This document shows positions 1 to 7,995 of a stretch of 64,000 bases of DNA, piece by piece (within the stretch, counting starts at the first letter, position 1; each line of letters begins with the position of its first letter). The notes below the pieces were generated by a model. It had not been told where the DNA came from, ran no database searches, and saw nothing but the letters and a program-made list of their open reading frames with translations. The stretch is from the NCBI GenBank assembly GCA_004554775.1, contig SFKI01000002.1:231058-295057 (forward strand). Direction: 5' to 3'. Origin of the DNA: Subdoligranulum variabile. Its GTDB lineage: Bacteria > Bacillota > Clostridia > Oscillospirales > Ruminococcaceae. The translations under genes and the position numbers were made by a program.

Positions 1-638
1 TTGGCAAGCTGATCCACCAGGCGGACAAAGCCGGCGGCGTTCTCGCTGTCGTCCTCGGGCTGGGCGGTCAGCACCACAAGCTGGCTGCGGTCGTCAATGC
101 CGCGCAGCAGGCCGCAGGCGGCGGCTGCGGTGCGCAGCGCGGTTTCCCACGCATCGGACGTGTTCTCGCCATGATCCAGCACGAGCGGGATGAGAAAAGA
201 CGCGCGGTCCTCCTGCACGATGCCGCTGCGGCGCAGGCTGGCGTACTGGTGGTCGATACGCTCGTGGATGGATTTGAGCTCGGCGGCCAGGCCGTCCATC
301 GTGAGCGGTTTGAGCATGTAGCTGATGATGTTGTACTGGATAGCCTGCTTGGCATACTCGAAGTCATCGTAGCCGCTCAAAAAGGCAATGTGCATGGCGG
401 GGCGGATTTCGCGGACCTGGCGGGCCAATTCGATGCCGGTGATAAAGGGCATGCGAATGTCGGTCAGCAGCAGGTCAGGTTCGAGTTGCTCGACAAGTTC
501 AAGCGCATCAAGGCCGTTGCTGGCGCTGCCCACCAGATGAAAGCCGAGGGCTTCCCACGGGATCATTGCGCAGACGGCTTCCCGCAGCTCGTCCTCGTCG
601 TCTGCTACGACAACGGTGTAGAGGTTCTTTTCTGCCAT
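1..638 (-). CDS. Response regulator, YesN/AraC-type (partial, C-terminus beyond window)
   Basis: The minus strand reads from an ATG at 638, behind an AAGGAG site, into an open frame that runs off the window edge. The first ~125 residues are a receiver domain: an acidic pair in VVADDEDE, the phospho-acceptor Asp in LLLTDIRMP, FLSGYDDFEYA and the conserved Lys in YMLKP. The FEYAKQAIQY pattern is typical of YesN-like regulators, which end in an AraC DNA-binding domain; that part is not visible here. The gene lies 24 bases after the large membrane protein and probably shares its transcript. The receiver call is firm; the AraC output domain is inferred from the receiver subtype. Confidence 0.85.
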   Translation of the reverse strand, partial: MAEKNLYTVVVADDEDELREAVCAMIPWEALGFHLVGSASNGLDALELVEQLEPDLLLTDIRMPFITGIELARQVREIRPAMHIAFLSGYDDFEYAKQAIQYNIISYMLKPLTMDGLAAELKSIHERIDHQYASLRRSGIVQEDRASFLIPLVLDHGENTSDAWETALRTAAAACGLLRGIDDRSQLVVLTAQPEDDSENAAGFVRLVDQLA

Positions 639-662
639 AGGTTGGCTCCTTCTTTTTTTACA

Positions 663-3071
663 TTACAGCCAGAACTGGGCCAGGCGGCTGACGGTTTGAT
701 AAAGGGCAGGGTTCTGGCCAATCAGGCCTGGTTCGGAAGTGAAATAGACGCAGAAGCTGTAGCAGGCACCGGCCAGTACCGCCAGCGGCAGTACCGTGTG
801 CAAGGCACGCTGCAATGCGTCGATGCCGGGCTGGGCAGCGTGAGCTTGCAGGATCTGTTCAGCCAGCGCCCACGCCAGTGCAGCGGCCAGCAGCAGCGGG
901 CCAAGCCAATCGGACTGATAACGGTAGAGCATACCGGCCATCTGGCAGTCAAGCACCGCCAACGCCAGCATGCAGCCCAGCACCAGCCGCACAAAGGCGC
1001 GCAGGTCATGCTTGACGGCAAGACGACGGTGGGCCAGCGGCAGTGCGGCCAGCCCCCACAGCAGCGGCAGGCAGGCAAACGCACCGCCGTAGAACAGCTC
1101 GGTGATGGTCAGGCCCATATAGTTCGTCTGCATTTTGGTGGCGGTCAGGTACGGGAATACGGCCTGCACGCCGGGGATGCCGAACAGGAAGGTCAGCACG
1201 GCGGGCACCGTGCGCCCGACCGAGAAGCCGCGGCGGGTCATATCATTGCTGGTCAGGTTGTAGTTGGCGCCGAAATCAAACGGTGAGCCGAACCGCGCGG
1301 CGTTGTACCACATCAGGCCGATAGCAACCAGCACGACGGGCAGCACAAAGGCGATGGTTTCGGTGATACCCTGGCGGGTGCGCAGCCGTTTCTCGCGCCC
1401 ATAGCGCTGCCAAAAGATGGGCAGGCAAAGCACGGCGAACAGCACCATCTGCGGACGGCAGCCGGCCACCAGCGCCATGCAAAGGCTGCCCAGTGTCAGA
1501 TGCAGCAGAATGCATCCATGCTTTTCAGTAGGCTGGTTTGCGGCCAGCAGCCATTGACACAGCGCCAGCATGACGAACGCGGCACCGGACAGAATCGCGT
1601 ATTCATAGGTCGAAGGACGCAGCAGCAGGTAGTAGATCTGGCTGCCGGTGCCGATGCCCGCGCAGAGCAGCAGATACATCGCTGCGCTCATGCCCGGGAA
1701 CCAGCGGCGCGCGGCCTGTTTGACGCAGCCGAACGCAGCCAGCAAAAACAGCCAGGAAAGCAAAATCATCGGCAGGCTCGGCGGCAGGTCGCGCACGGCA
1801 GTCAGTGCTTCAAACGGAAGCTGGAACAAAAGGCACGGAACAACGCCAAAATAGACGTAGTAGCGGCCCTGGTAGTAAGCAACATCCCACAAGGCATCGG
1901 GCGCGGCCTGCTGGCGGGCGGCAGTATCATAGGGGTTCGCCATCTCCTGCATCGCGGCGGGCGGGTCCTGTTCAAGATCCAGACGGCCGTTGAGCAGGCT
2001 GTGCGCCAGAGCGCCGTACTGAGCAGCGGTGTCGCTGGCCCAATCGTCAATATGTAAGGTGAAATTGATGCGGCTGCTGCCGTCCCAATCGGCGTTGTTG
2101 TAGAAGCTGGTCGAGACACCGGCGCTGAAGCGGTCCGCAAACGGCGCATAGAATGCCGTAGTTCCCAGCACGACTGTCACAAGCAGAACGGCGGGACGGT
2201 ACTTTTTGCGGTGCTCAAGGTAGGCTTCCTGCCAGGCGGCGGAAACAGGGCGCAGCGCGTAGGCGGCAGTCATCAGGAACAGCAGCGCTGCCCAGCGCAC
2301 CAGCGAAAAATTAAACGCACGGGGTACATTGGCGTAGATCGTCTGCAAGGTGTAGCTGACGGGATACTGGCGATACTCGCCGTTATAGGGGAAGGCCGTT
2401 AGCAGGAGAGTGGACGCCTTGCCGGACAGGTCCAGGCTGCGTACATGGCTGCGCGGGGCATTGGCGGCAACTTCCCAATTCCAACTCTGGCGCGAGGCCG
2501 AGGTAGCTTCGTCGGTGGCGGCAACGTTTAAGATAAACAGCGGGTTCTGCACCTCGGGATGGGGACCGTCATAGACATAGTCCAGCCCGGAAAGCTGCAA
2601 ATTGTACAGCTCCTGGTCAAGCCCCGTAAACGTCAAAGTGGTATGCTCGTCGTCCAAGGTCAGGGCGTTTTGGTCGTCCCCAACCTCCTGCAAATAGGCG
2701 CGCAGGTCAACGGGCGTATAGTTGTGCGTGGCCCAGAAATTGAGGTTACAGACAAAAACCTCAGCCCCAAGGGATGCGGCCAGCAGCAGTGCCGCCACGG
2801 CCCATTTGCGGCCCGAAGCATGGCGGAACCCCGCAGCAAGGCCGCAGGCCCACAGCACCATAGCCGTGATGCCGACGCAGCGGAACGCGGTGAAACCGAC
2901 AGTCAGCCCCGGTTTGGACCAGATGCAAAAGCTCCAAAGCCAGACGAGCGCGGCAGGCAGCGCAGCGCCAAGCCAGTCGGCATGGGTGGGCTGACGGCGC
3001 ACCGCACGGGCGGGTACAAGGGCAAAGGACGCAGCCAGCGCCAGCGTTAAAATGATAGCCAAAAGCAACAT
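663..3071 (-). CDS. Large polytopic membrane protein of unknown function
   Basis: About 802 residues. The N-terminus is hydrophobic (MLLLAIILTLALAASFALV), followed by two more membrane segments, an extracytoplasmic stretch of about 170 residues rich in Asn/Thr/Tyr, and then around ten further hydrophobic segments. This layout recalls GT-C-type glycosyltransferases, but I see no diagnostic DD/DE catalytic motif I can place, so I do not assign that function. Start: ATG at 3071, with an alternative TTG at 3077; the ribosome site (GGAA) is weak. It follows uvrC by 41 bases and precedes the response regulator. The UvrC link may be only co-transcription. Confidence 0.75.
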   Translation of the reverse strand: MLLLAIILTLALAASFALVPARAVRRQPTHADWLGAALPAALVWLWSFCIWSKPGLTVGFTAFRCVGITAMVLWACGLAAGFRHASGRKWAVAALLLAASLGAEVFVCNLNFWATHNYTPVDLRAYLQEVGDDQNALTLDDEHTTLTFTGLDQELYNLQLSGLDYVYDGPHPEVQNPLFILNVAATDEATSASRQSWNWEVAANAPRSHVRSLDLSGKASTLLLTAFPYNGEYRQYPVSYTLQTIYANVPRAFNFSLVRWAALLFLMTAAYALRPVSAAWQEAYLEHRKKYRPAVLLVTVVLGTTAFYAPFADRFSAGVSTSFYNNADWDGSSRINFTLHIDDWASDTAAQYGALAHSLLNGRLDLEQDPPAAMQEMANPYDTAARQQAAPDALWDVAYYQGRYYVYFGVVPCLLFQLPFEALTAVRDLPPSLPMILLSWLFLLAAFGCVKQAARRWFPGMSAAMYLLLCAGIGTGSQIYYLLLRPSTYEYAILSGAAFVMLALCQWLLAANQPTEKHGCILLHLTLGSLCMALVAGCRPQMVLFAVLCLPIFWQRYGREKRLRTRQGITETIAFVLPVVLVAIGLMWYNAARFGSPFDFGANYNLTSNDMTRRGFSVGRTVPAVLTFLFGIPGVQAVFPYLTATKMQTNYMGLTITELFYGGAFACLPLLWGLAALPLAHRRLAVKHDLRAFVRLVLGCMLALAVLDCQMAGMLYRYQSDWLGPLLLAAALAWALAEQILQAHAAQPGIDALQRALHTVLPLAVLAGACYSFCVYFTSEPGLIGQNPALYQTVSRLAQFWL

Positions 3072-3112
3072 AGGCAAAATTCCGTTCTTTTTTAGTGGAC
3101 TTTACAGGATGA

Positions 3113-4963
3113 TTATACACCATTGCGCAGGGCATTGTACAGCATTTCCGCTTTGGCGTGGCTGATGCCCTTAACTTCTTCCAGGTCAGAAATGCTGGCG
3201 GCCTTGACGGCGGCCACCGTTTTAAAGTGAGCCAGCAGCGCGGCACTGGTTTTCTCTCCCACGCCGGGGATGGCCGTGAGGGTGGCAGCGTAGGATTTTT
3301 TCTTCATCGCGCGCTTGCGGTAATCGTTGGCGTAGCGGTGCGTTTCGTCCTGTATGTTGGTGACAAAGGTGAAAATATTGCGGTTGCGGTTGAGGGCAAT
3401 TTCACCGCCCTCGTCATCTACGATGGCGCGGGTGCGGTGGTGGTCGTCCTTGATCATGCCGAAAGTGGGCACATGTTCGAGCGCTGTGCCGCGCAAAGCC
3501 TGTTTGACCGCGCCGACCTGTCCCCTGCCGCCGTCAATCAGCAGCAGGTCCGGCAGGGTGGCAAACTGGTTTTGCGGGCCGTCGGGCTTTTCGCCGCGGC
3601 GGGCGGCTTCATACTCGGCAGCACGGCGGGAAAGCGTCTCTGCCAGTGAGGCATAGTCGTCGGTGCCGGCAACGGTTTTCATTTTAAAACGGCGGTAGCC
3701 GGACCGATAGGGCTTGCCGTCCATAAACACGACCATACCGCAGACGCTGGAGCCATCGCCCCAGTTGGAGATATCGTAGCTTTCGATGACGCGCGGCGGG
3801 GATTTAAGCCCCAGCACCTGGGCGGCTTCTTCCAGCAGCTTCTGCTCACGTGTGTAGCGGCCGCTCTCGCGGCCCAGGCGTTCTACGGCGTTGGTATAGG
3901 CCATCGTTACCAGCTTGGCTACATCGCCGCGCTGGGGCACGTACAACTCCACTTTGGTGCCGCGCGCTTGGGCAAGGGCCTCGCTCAGCGCGTCGGCATC
4001 CGGCGGCAGGGCATCGACGGCAATCGTCTTGGGGATGGTCTCGCCGTCAAGGTAATACTGCGGCAGAAATTCCTCACGCACGGCGTCGATATCGGTCGTG
4101 TCATGAAAGATGAACTCCCGCTTGTCTGTCAGGCGGCCGTCGCGGTAGCGCAGCACGGCGGCGCAGACAGCCCGCGTGGTGCCTGCCAGGGCGATGACAT
4201 CCATCTCAGTGTCGGTGTCCATAACAACTTTTTGCCCGGCAGCAACGCGCTCAATGGCCTGAATCTGGTCGCGCAGCAGGGCGGCAGTCTCAAAGTCGAG
4301 CCGTTCGGACGCGGCTTCCATCTTTTCGCGCAGCTGTTTGACGATATCTTTTTTGCCGTAGCGGATCATCCGCAGCGCGCCCTGCACGGCATCATTGTAG
4401 GCTTCGCAGGTGATCTTGCCGCTGCAAACGGCCATGCACTTGCCGATGTGGGAGTTCAGGCATGGGCGGTCCTTGCCGAAATCACGCGGAAACTCTTTGC
4501 TGCAGCGCGGCAGCAAAAAGCAGTCCTGCGCCATCTCGACCATCTCGCGCACGGCAAACGACGATGTGAACGGGCCGATATAATCGGCATTGTCGTCATC
4601 CTTTTGCAGCGCCGCCGAGATACGCGGCCAGGGGCCGCGCGTGATTTTGACATAGCTGTAGCCCTTGTCGTCTTTGAGTAGGATATTGTACTTGGGGGTG
4701 TGCGCCTTGATCTGGCTGGCTTCGAGCACGAGCGCCTCAAACTCCGACTGGCAGACAATGACATCGAACGTGTAGGCATGGTTGATCATCTGGGTCACTT
4801 TGGCGTCGTGAGGCACTCCCTCACGGAAATACTGCGACACGCGGATTTTCAGGCGCTTGGCCTTGCCGATATAAATGATGGTATCGGACTTATCCCGGAT
4901 GATATACACGCCGGGCAAGAGCGGCAGCATACAGGCCTTTTTGTACAGTTCAGCTTTTGTCAT
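3113..4963 (-). CDS. uvrC: Excinuclease ABC subunit C
   Basis: UvrC makes both incisions flanking UvrA/UvrB-marked DNA lesions in nucleotide excision repair. About 616 residues, normal for the family. Domains in order: GIY-YIG nuclease at the N-terminus (GVYII...YIGKAKRL), a Cys-rich patch after residue ~140, a UVR helix pair (~195-235, binding UvrB), the RNase H-like 3'-incision nuclease (ESYDISNWGDGSSVCGMVVF and LLLIDGGRGQ) and C-terminal helix-hairpin-helix repeats (IPGVGEKTSAALL, VKGISHAKAEML). I start it at ATG 4963 (MTKAELYKKA) behind AAAGGGG; an upstream in-frame start would run into the ptsH terminator. Confidence 0.97.
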   Translation of the reverse strand: MTKAELYKKACMLPLLPGVYIIRDKSDTIIYIGKAKRLKIRVSQYFREGVPHDAKVTQMINHAYTFDVIVCQSEFEALVLEASQIKAHTPKYNILLKDDKGYSYVKITRGPWPRISAALQKDDDNADYIGPFTSSFAVREMVEMAQDCFLLPRCSKEFPRDFGKDRPCLNSHIGKCMAVCSGKITCEAYNDAVQGALRMIRYGKKDIVKQLREKMEAASERLDFETAALLRDQIQAIERVAAGQKVVMDTDTEMDVIALAGTTRAVCAAVLRYRDGRLTDKREFIFHDTTDIDAVREEFLPQYYLDGETIPKTIAVDALPPDADALSEALAQARGTKVELYVPQRGDVAKLVTMAYTNAVERLGRESGRYTREQKLLEEAAQVLGLKSPPRVIESYDISNWGDGSSVCGMVVFMDGKPYRSGYRRFKMKTVAGTDDYASLAETLSRRAAEYEAARRGEKPDGPQNQFATLPDLLLIDGGRGQVGAVKQALRGTALEHVPTFGMIKDDHHRTRAIVDDEGGEIALNRNRNIFTFVTNIQDETHRYANDYRKRAMKKKSYAATLTAIPGVGEKTSAALLAHFKTVAAVKAASISDLEEVKGISHAKAEMLYNALRNGV

Positions 4964-4995
4964 GGACGGGGCCCCTTTTACAAGTTTGCGGTACA

Positions 4996-5033
4996 AAAAA
5001 AGCGGCGGGTCGCCCCACCGCTAATTTTTTGAG
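4996..5033 (-). terminator. Intrinsic terminator of ptsH
   Basis: On the minus strand a 9-bp stem (AGCGGTGGG paired with CCCGCCGCT, one G-U pair) closes a GCGA loop and is followed by seven T residues. It lies directly after the ptsH stop codon, so ptsH is probably monocistronic and uvrC relies on readthrough or its own promoter. Confidence 0.9.
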
Positions 5034-5039
5034 AATGGA

Positions 5040-5303
5040 TTACTCAGCAAAGCCGGAGCTGACCAGCTTGACCAGGCCATCAACAGCAGCCTGCTCATCG
5101 GCACCATCAGCAATGATGCGGATGGTGGTACCGCCAACGATACCCAGGCTCAGGACACCGAGCAGGGACTTGGCGTTGACACGGCGTTCCTCTTTCTCGA
5201 CCCAGATGGAGGACTTGTACTCGTTCGCCTTCTGGATGAAGAAGGTAGCCGGACGGGCGTGCAGACCAACCTGATTCTCAACGGTAACTTCTTTGACGTA
5301 CAT
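5040..5303 (-). CDS. ptsH: Phosphocarrier protein HPr
   Basis: HPr relays phosphate from EI to the sugar-specific EIIA proteins of the PTS and, in Firmicutes, acts as CcpA co-repressor when phosphorylated on Ser46 by HPrK. 87 residues. His15 is in GLHARP and Ser46 in AKSLLGVLSLG, both at the canonical positions, so this is HPr and not the His-less paralogue Crh. It stands alone rather than with ptsI, has its own promoter and leader at 5365-5434 and ends at a strong terminator. Ribosome site TAGGAGAG precedes the ATG. Confidence 0.97.
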   Translation of the reverse strand: MYVKEVTVENQVGLHARPATFFIQKANEYKSSIWVEKEERRVNAKSLLGVLSLGIVGGTTIRIIADGADEQAAVDGLVKLVSSGFAE

Positions 5304-5364
5304 AGTTATTCTCTCCTACTTTTGAAAATAATATGCCCTTGTGTTTATACCGTGGGCGACTTCC

Positions 5365-5434
5365 AGGCGGTCTATTGCGCATAATACGCCGCCTTGATTG
5401 TTTCTATTTTATCCTATTTGGTCGATTTTGTACA
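5365..5434 (-). promoter_or_regulatory. Promoter and 5' leader hairpin of ptsH
   Basis: Minus-strand promoter TGTACA (5429-5434), 17-base spacer, TAAAAT (5406-5411). The -35 lies inside a perfect odd palindrome TGTACTGTACA (5429-5439), a possible operator. Right at the predicted transcript start a near-symmetrical 30-base element (5365-5394) has arms AGGCGG/CCGCCT and an inner TATT/AATA, which would form a 5'-terminal stem-loop. The promoter is read directly; the operator and leader roles are inferred. Confidence 0.6.
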
Positions 5435-5552
5435 GTACATTTTTTCAAAATCGGCAGGATTCTGTAATTCCGCCAAATCTCGGCACCAACGTTTGTGCAT
5501 TTTAACCAGTTTGTTTTCAACATTGTTGTCGATTGATACTAAAACCGTAATC

Positions 5553-6782
5553 TCAGCCCCGGTAACGCATACGCAGTTCTTCGCAATAAACGGCAAACGG
5601 TGCGCCCTGGGCGGGGTTATACGTGGCCAGCACACCGTCAAGCCGCCAGCCCATGCGCTTGTACAGGCTGATGGCACGTGTATTGGTGCTGAGGACGTCC
5701 AATGTGGGGTGGGCATGTTCAGGCAGTTTTTTGCGGGCAAAATCCAGCAGCTTGGTGCCGATGCCCTGCCCGCGGGCGGATTCAGTCACAAACAGGTGGC
5801 CGATGCAGCCGGTTTTATGACAGACGCCAACCATGGCATCCGCCTCCCCTGTTTTGTTGTAGTGCAGGTAGAATGCCCATCCTTTTTTCTTTTCTGCGTC
5901 CAACTCAGGCCGCCAGAAATCCGGTGTCATTTCGGCCAGCTGTTCCCCGGTGCAGACCGGGGCGCAGACGGTGCGGCGGCCTTCGGCAAACAGCTCGGCG
6001 GCGCGGGCCATCTGATCTTCGACCTTGACCAGGCGCATGTTCTCGCCGCGCTTCCACTTGGGCAGCTCGGTGAGGGGGTGGGTTTCGCACCAGGCATCGT
6101 ACAGGTCGGGACGGCGCTCCCGCGTGCGCTGGCGGCTCTGGTCGCCGCGCCAGGCGTCGATCTTTTTATGGTCACCGGTCAGAAGTACGGGCGGCACGGC
6201 GCGGCCCTCCCACACTTCGGGGCGGGTAAACTGGGGATATTCCAGCAGGCCGTCCCAGTAGCTTTCGTCCTGGTAGCCCTTTTCCTCGGCCAGTACGCCG
6301 GGCTGCAAGCGTAGCACACTGTCGGCCACGACCAGGCTGGCCAACTCGCCGCCGGTCAGCACATAGTCGCCGATGGAAATTTCCTCGTCACCAAACGCGT
6401 CGATCACGCGCTGGTCAATGCCCTCGTAATGACCGCAGACCAGCGCCAGCGAGTCATAAGAGGCCAGCCGCTTGGCGGTCTCTTCATTATACTGTTGGCC
6501 TGCTGCTGTCAGAAAGACGACGTGCGGCTTGGCACGGCCCTGGGCGGTGCACTGCGCCTGCACGGCGCGCAGGCAGTCGGCAATAGGCTGCGCGTACAGC
6601 ACCATGCCGCAGCCGCCGCCGTAGGGGTAGTCGTCGGTCTGCTTCTGCTTATTTTTGGTGTAGTCGCGGATCTGGTGGCAGTGCGCCTCGAACAGATTTT
6701 TGGCCCGCGCACGGCCCAGGATGCTGGCCGAGAGGAAGCTGTCGCACAGCTCCGGGAAGAGGGTCACAATGTCAATACGCAT
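5553..6782 (-). CDS. trmD: tRNA (guanine37-N1)-methyltransferase fused to GNAT acetyltransferase
   Basis: Residues 1-~235 are a complete TrmD, the SPOUT enzyme that makes m1G37 in tRNAs and prevents +1 frameshifting. The knot motifs are clear: GHYEGID (117-123) and SIGDYVLTGGE (136-146), ending in the usual TRERRPDL. Instead of stopping, the frame continues for ~160 residues as a GNAT domain (249-409) with an acetyl-CoA loop RGQGIG (337-342) and the ALYKRMGW-like ISLYKRMGWR. An internal ATG exists at residue 249 but its upstream GGCGAG is a weak ribosome site, so I read one fused protein. It lies four bases after rimM. The target of the acetyltransferase half is unknown. Confidence 0.9.
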   Translation of the reverse strand: MRIDIVTLFPELCDSFLSASILGRARAKNLFEAHCHQIRDYTKNKQKQTDDYPYGGGCGMVLYAQPIADCLRAVQAQCTAQGRAKPHVVFLTAAGQQYNEETAKRLASYDSLALVCGHYEGIDQRVIDAFGDEEISIGDYVLTGGELASLVVADSVLRLQPGVLAEEKGYQDESYWDGLLEYPQFTRPEVWEGRAVPPVLLTGDHKKIDAWRGDQSRQRTRERRPDLYDAWCETHPLTELPKWKRGENMRLVKVEDQMARAAELFAEGRRTVCAPVCTGEQLAEMTPDFWRPELDAEKKKGWAFYLHYNKTGEADAMVGVCHKTGCIGHLFVTESARGQGIGTKLLDFARKKLPEHAHPTLDVLSTNTRAISLYKRMGWRLDGVLATYNPAQGAPFAVYCEELRMRYRG

Positions 6783-6785
6783 ACC

Positions 6786-7316
6786 TTACTCCTTGTCGCC
6801 ATTGACGGCGTCGTTGAACATGCCGTCGATGGGCGTAACGAGGATCGTGCGGGCATCAATGTCGATGGTTTTGACAAACTCCGGCACGGCGGGCAGCATA
6901 TGCTTCTCGCCCGCGGCATCGGTGACGGTGTAGATATCTTGTGCGGCGGGGTGGTCGACTTCGGTCAGGGTTCCGTACACGGTGCCGTTGTCGGCGTCCT
7001 TGACCTCGCAGCCCAGCAGATCGTCGATGAAATAGCGGCCTTTGGGCAGACGGGCGTCGGCCTTGGCAAAGTAGTAGGTGCGGCCTACCTGGGCACGGGC
7101 GGCGTCCATATCGGTTACATCGGCCAGGCGCAGCAAGATCACATTGCCCTGGGCACGCACGCCAAGCACGCGGCACTCCCCTGCGCCGTCGGCGGTGGCG
7201 TAGAGCCGCTTGAACTTGGCCAGAAATTCGGCACCGTCGCACAGCGGCAGGGCTTTCATTTCGCCGCGCACGCCGTGGGTCGATACGATCTTGCAGGCGG
7301 GAAGATAGCTTTGCAT
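6786..7316 (-). CDS. rimM: Ribosome maturation factor RimM
   Basis: RimM helps assemble the 30S head and binds ribosomal protein S19. About 176 residues. The N-terminal beta-barrel begins IVSTHGVRGEMK, the family's hallmark, and the C-terminal PRC-barrel contains GRYFIDDLLGCEV and the late motif PAVPEFVKTIDIDARTI. Start chosen at ATG 7316 (MQSYLPACKI) behind AAGGAGGATC; an in-frame upstream start adds 16 residues unlike the family. Sits between khpA and trmD in the conserved operon. Confidence 0.95.
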   Translation of the reverse strand: MQSYLPACKIVSTHGVRGEMKALPLCDGAEFLAKFKRLYATADGAGECRVLGVRAQGNVILLRLADVTDMDAARAQVGRTYYFAKADARLPKGRYFIDDLLGCEVKDADNGTVYGTLTEVDHPAAQDIYTVTDAAGEKHMLPAVPEFVKTIDIDARTILVTPIDGMFNDAVNGDKE

Positions 7317-7379
7317 GGAATGATCCTCCTTGCTGGAATAAAAAAGCACTTCACCAGACGGCAAAGTGCTTTAAAGGTT

Positions 7380-7613
7380 TTAGTCGATCTCAACGATGAC
7401 TTTTTCGCCCTGGCGGACAGCAGCGGCACGCATAACAACGCGGATTGCCTTTGCGATACGTCCCTGCTTGCCGATGACGCGGCCCATATCGGACTCAGCC
7501 ACTTTGAGGTGATAGACGGTAGTGCCGTCATCACGCACGGGGTCAACGGTCACCTGCACAGCCTCCTTGTCTTCGACAAGGCCGCGGGCAACGGCTAATA
7601 AGAGTTCCTGCAT
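7380..7613 (-). CDS. khpA: KH-domain RNA-binding protein KhpA (YlqC)
   Basis: 77 residues forming a single KH domain with the RNA-gripping GxxG loop as GKQG (48-51), preceded by MGRVI. In other Firmicutes KhpA pairs with KhpB and affects cell length and small-RNA function. Always found between rpsP and rimM, as here. Ribosome site AAGGGAGGG, ATG start. Confidence 0.93.
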   Translation of the reverse strand: MQELLLAVARGLVEDKEAVQVTVDPVRDDGTTVYHLKVAESDMGRVIGKQGRIAKAIRVVMRAAAVRQGEKVIVEID

Positions 7614-7647
7614 GTGGCGTTCCCTCCCTTATAACAAGGCGAACAGA

Positions 7648-7887
7648 TTACAGAACGGAAGCTTTCTTCAGCAGCTCACGAACGGTGTCGGTGGGCTGAG
7701 CGCCGTTAGACAGCCACTGCTTGGCCTTATCGGCGTCAATGCTGACAACGCTGGGGTTCTTGGTGGGATCGTAGTAGCCGATTTCCTCAATGAAACGGCC
7801 GTCACGAGCAAAACGGCTGTCAGCGACAACAACGCGGTAGAAAGGAGCCTTCTTGGCGCCCATGCGGCGCAGACGAATCTTAACCAT
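7648..7887 (-). CDS. rpsP: 30S ribosomal protein S16
   Basis: 79 residues beginning MVKIRLRRMGAKKAPFYRVVVADS, the unmistakable S16 N-terminus, and containing FIEEIGYYDP. It is a 30S assembly protein. Ribosome site GGAGG seven bases before the ATG. Lies between ffh and khpA in the operon. Confidence 0.98.
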   Translation of the reverse strand: MVKIRLRRMGAKKAPFYRVVVADSRFARDGRFIEEIGYYDPTKNPSVVSIDADKAKQWLSNGAQPTDTVRELLKKASVL

Positions 7888-7995
7888 AGTAATATTCCTC
7901 CAAAAATTGTTTTACGGCCCTTGCGGGGCTACTGTTTTATATTGTACATCCCGTGGGCCGTAAAGCCGAGCGGGTCATACCGGATTTATGTGGGC

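Noticed and set aside
171..1286. 371-residue plus-strand frame over the response regulator and membrane protein
   Set aside because: Antisense shadow caused by high third-position GC; no ribosome site, no family motif, and it contradicts clear genes on the minus strand.
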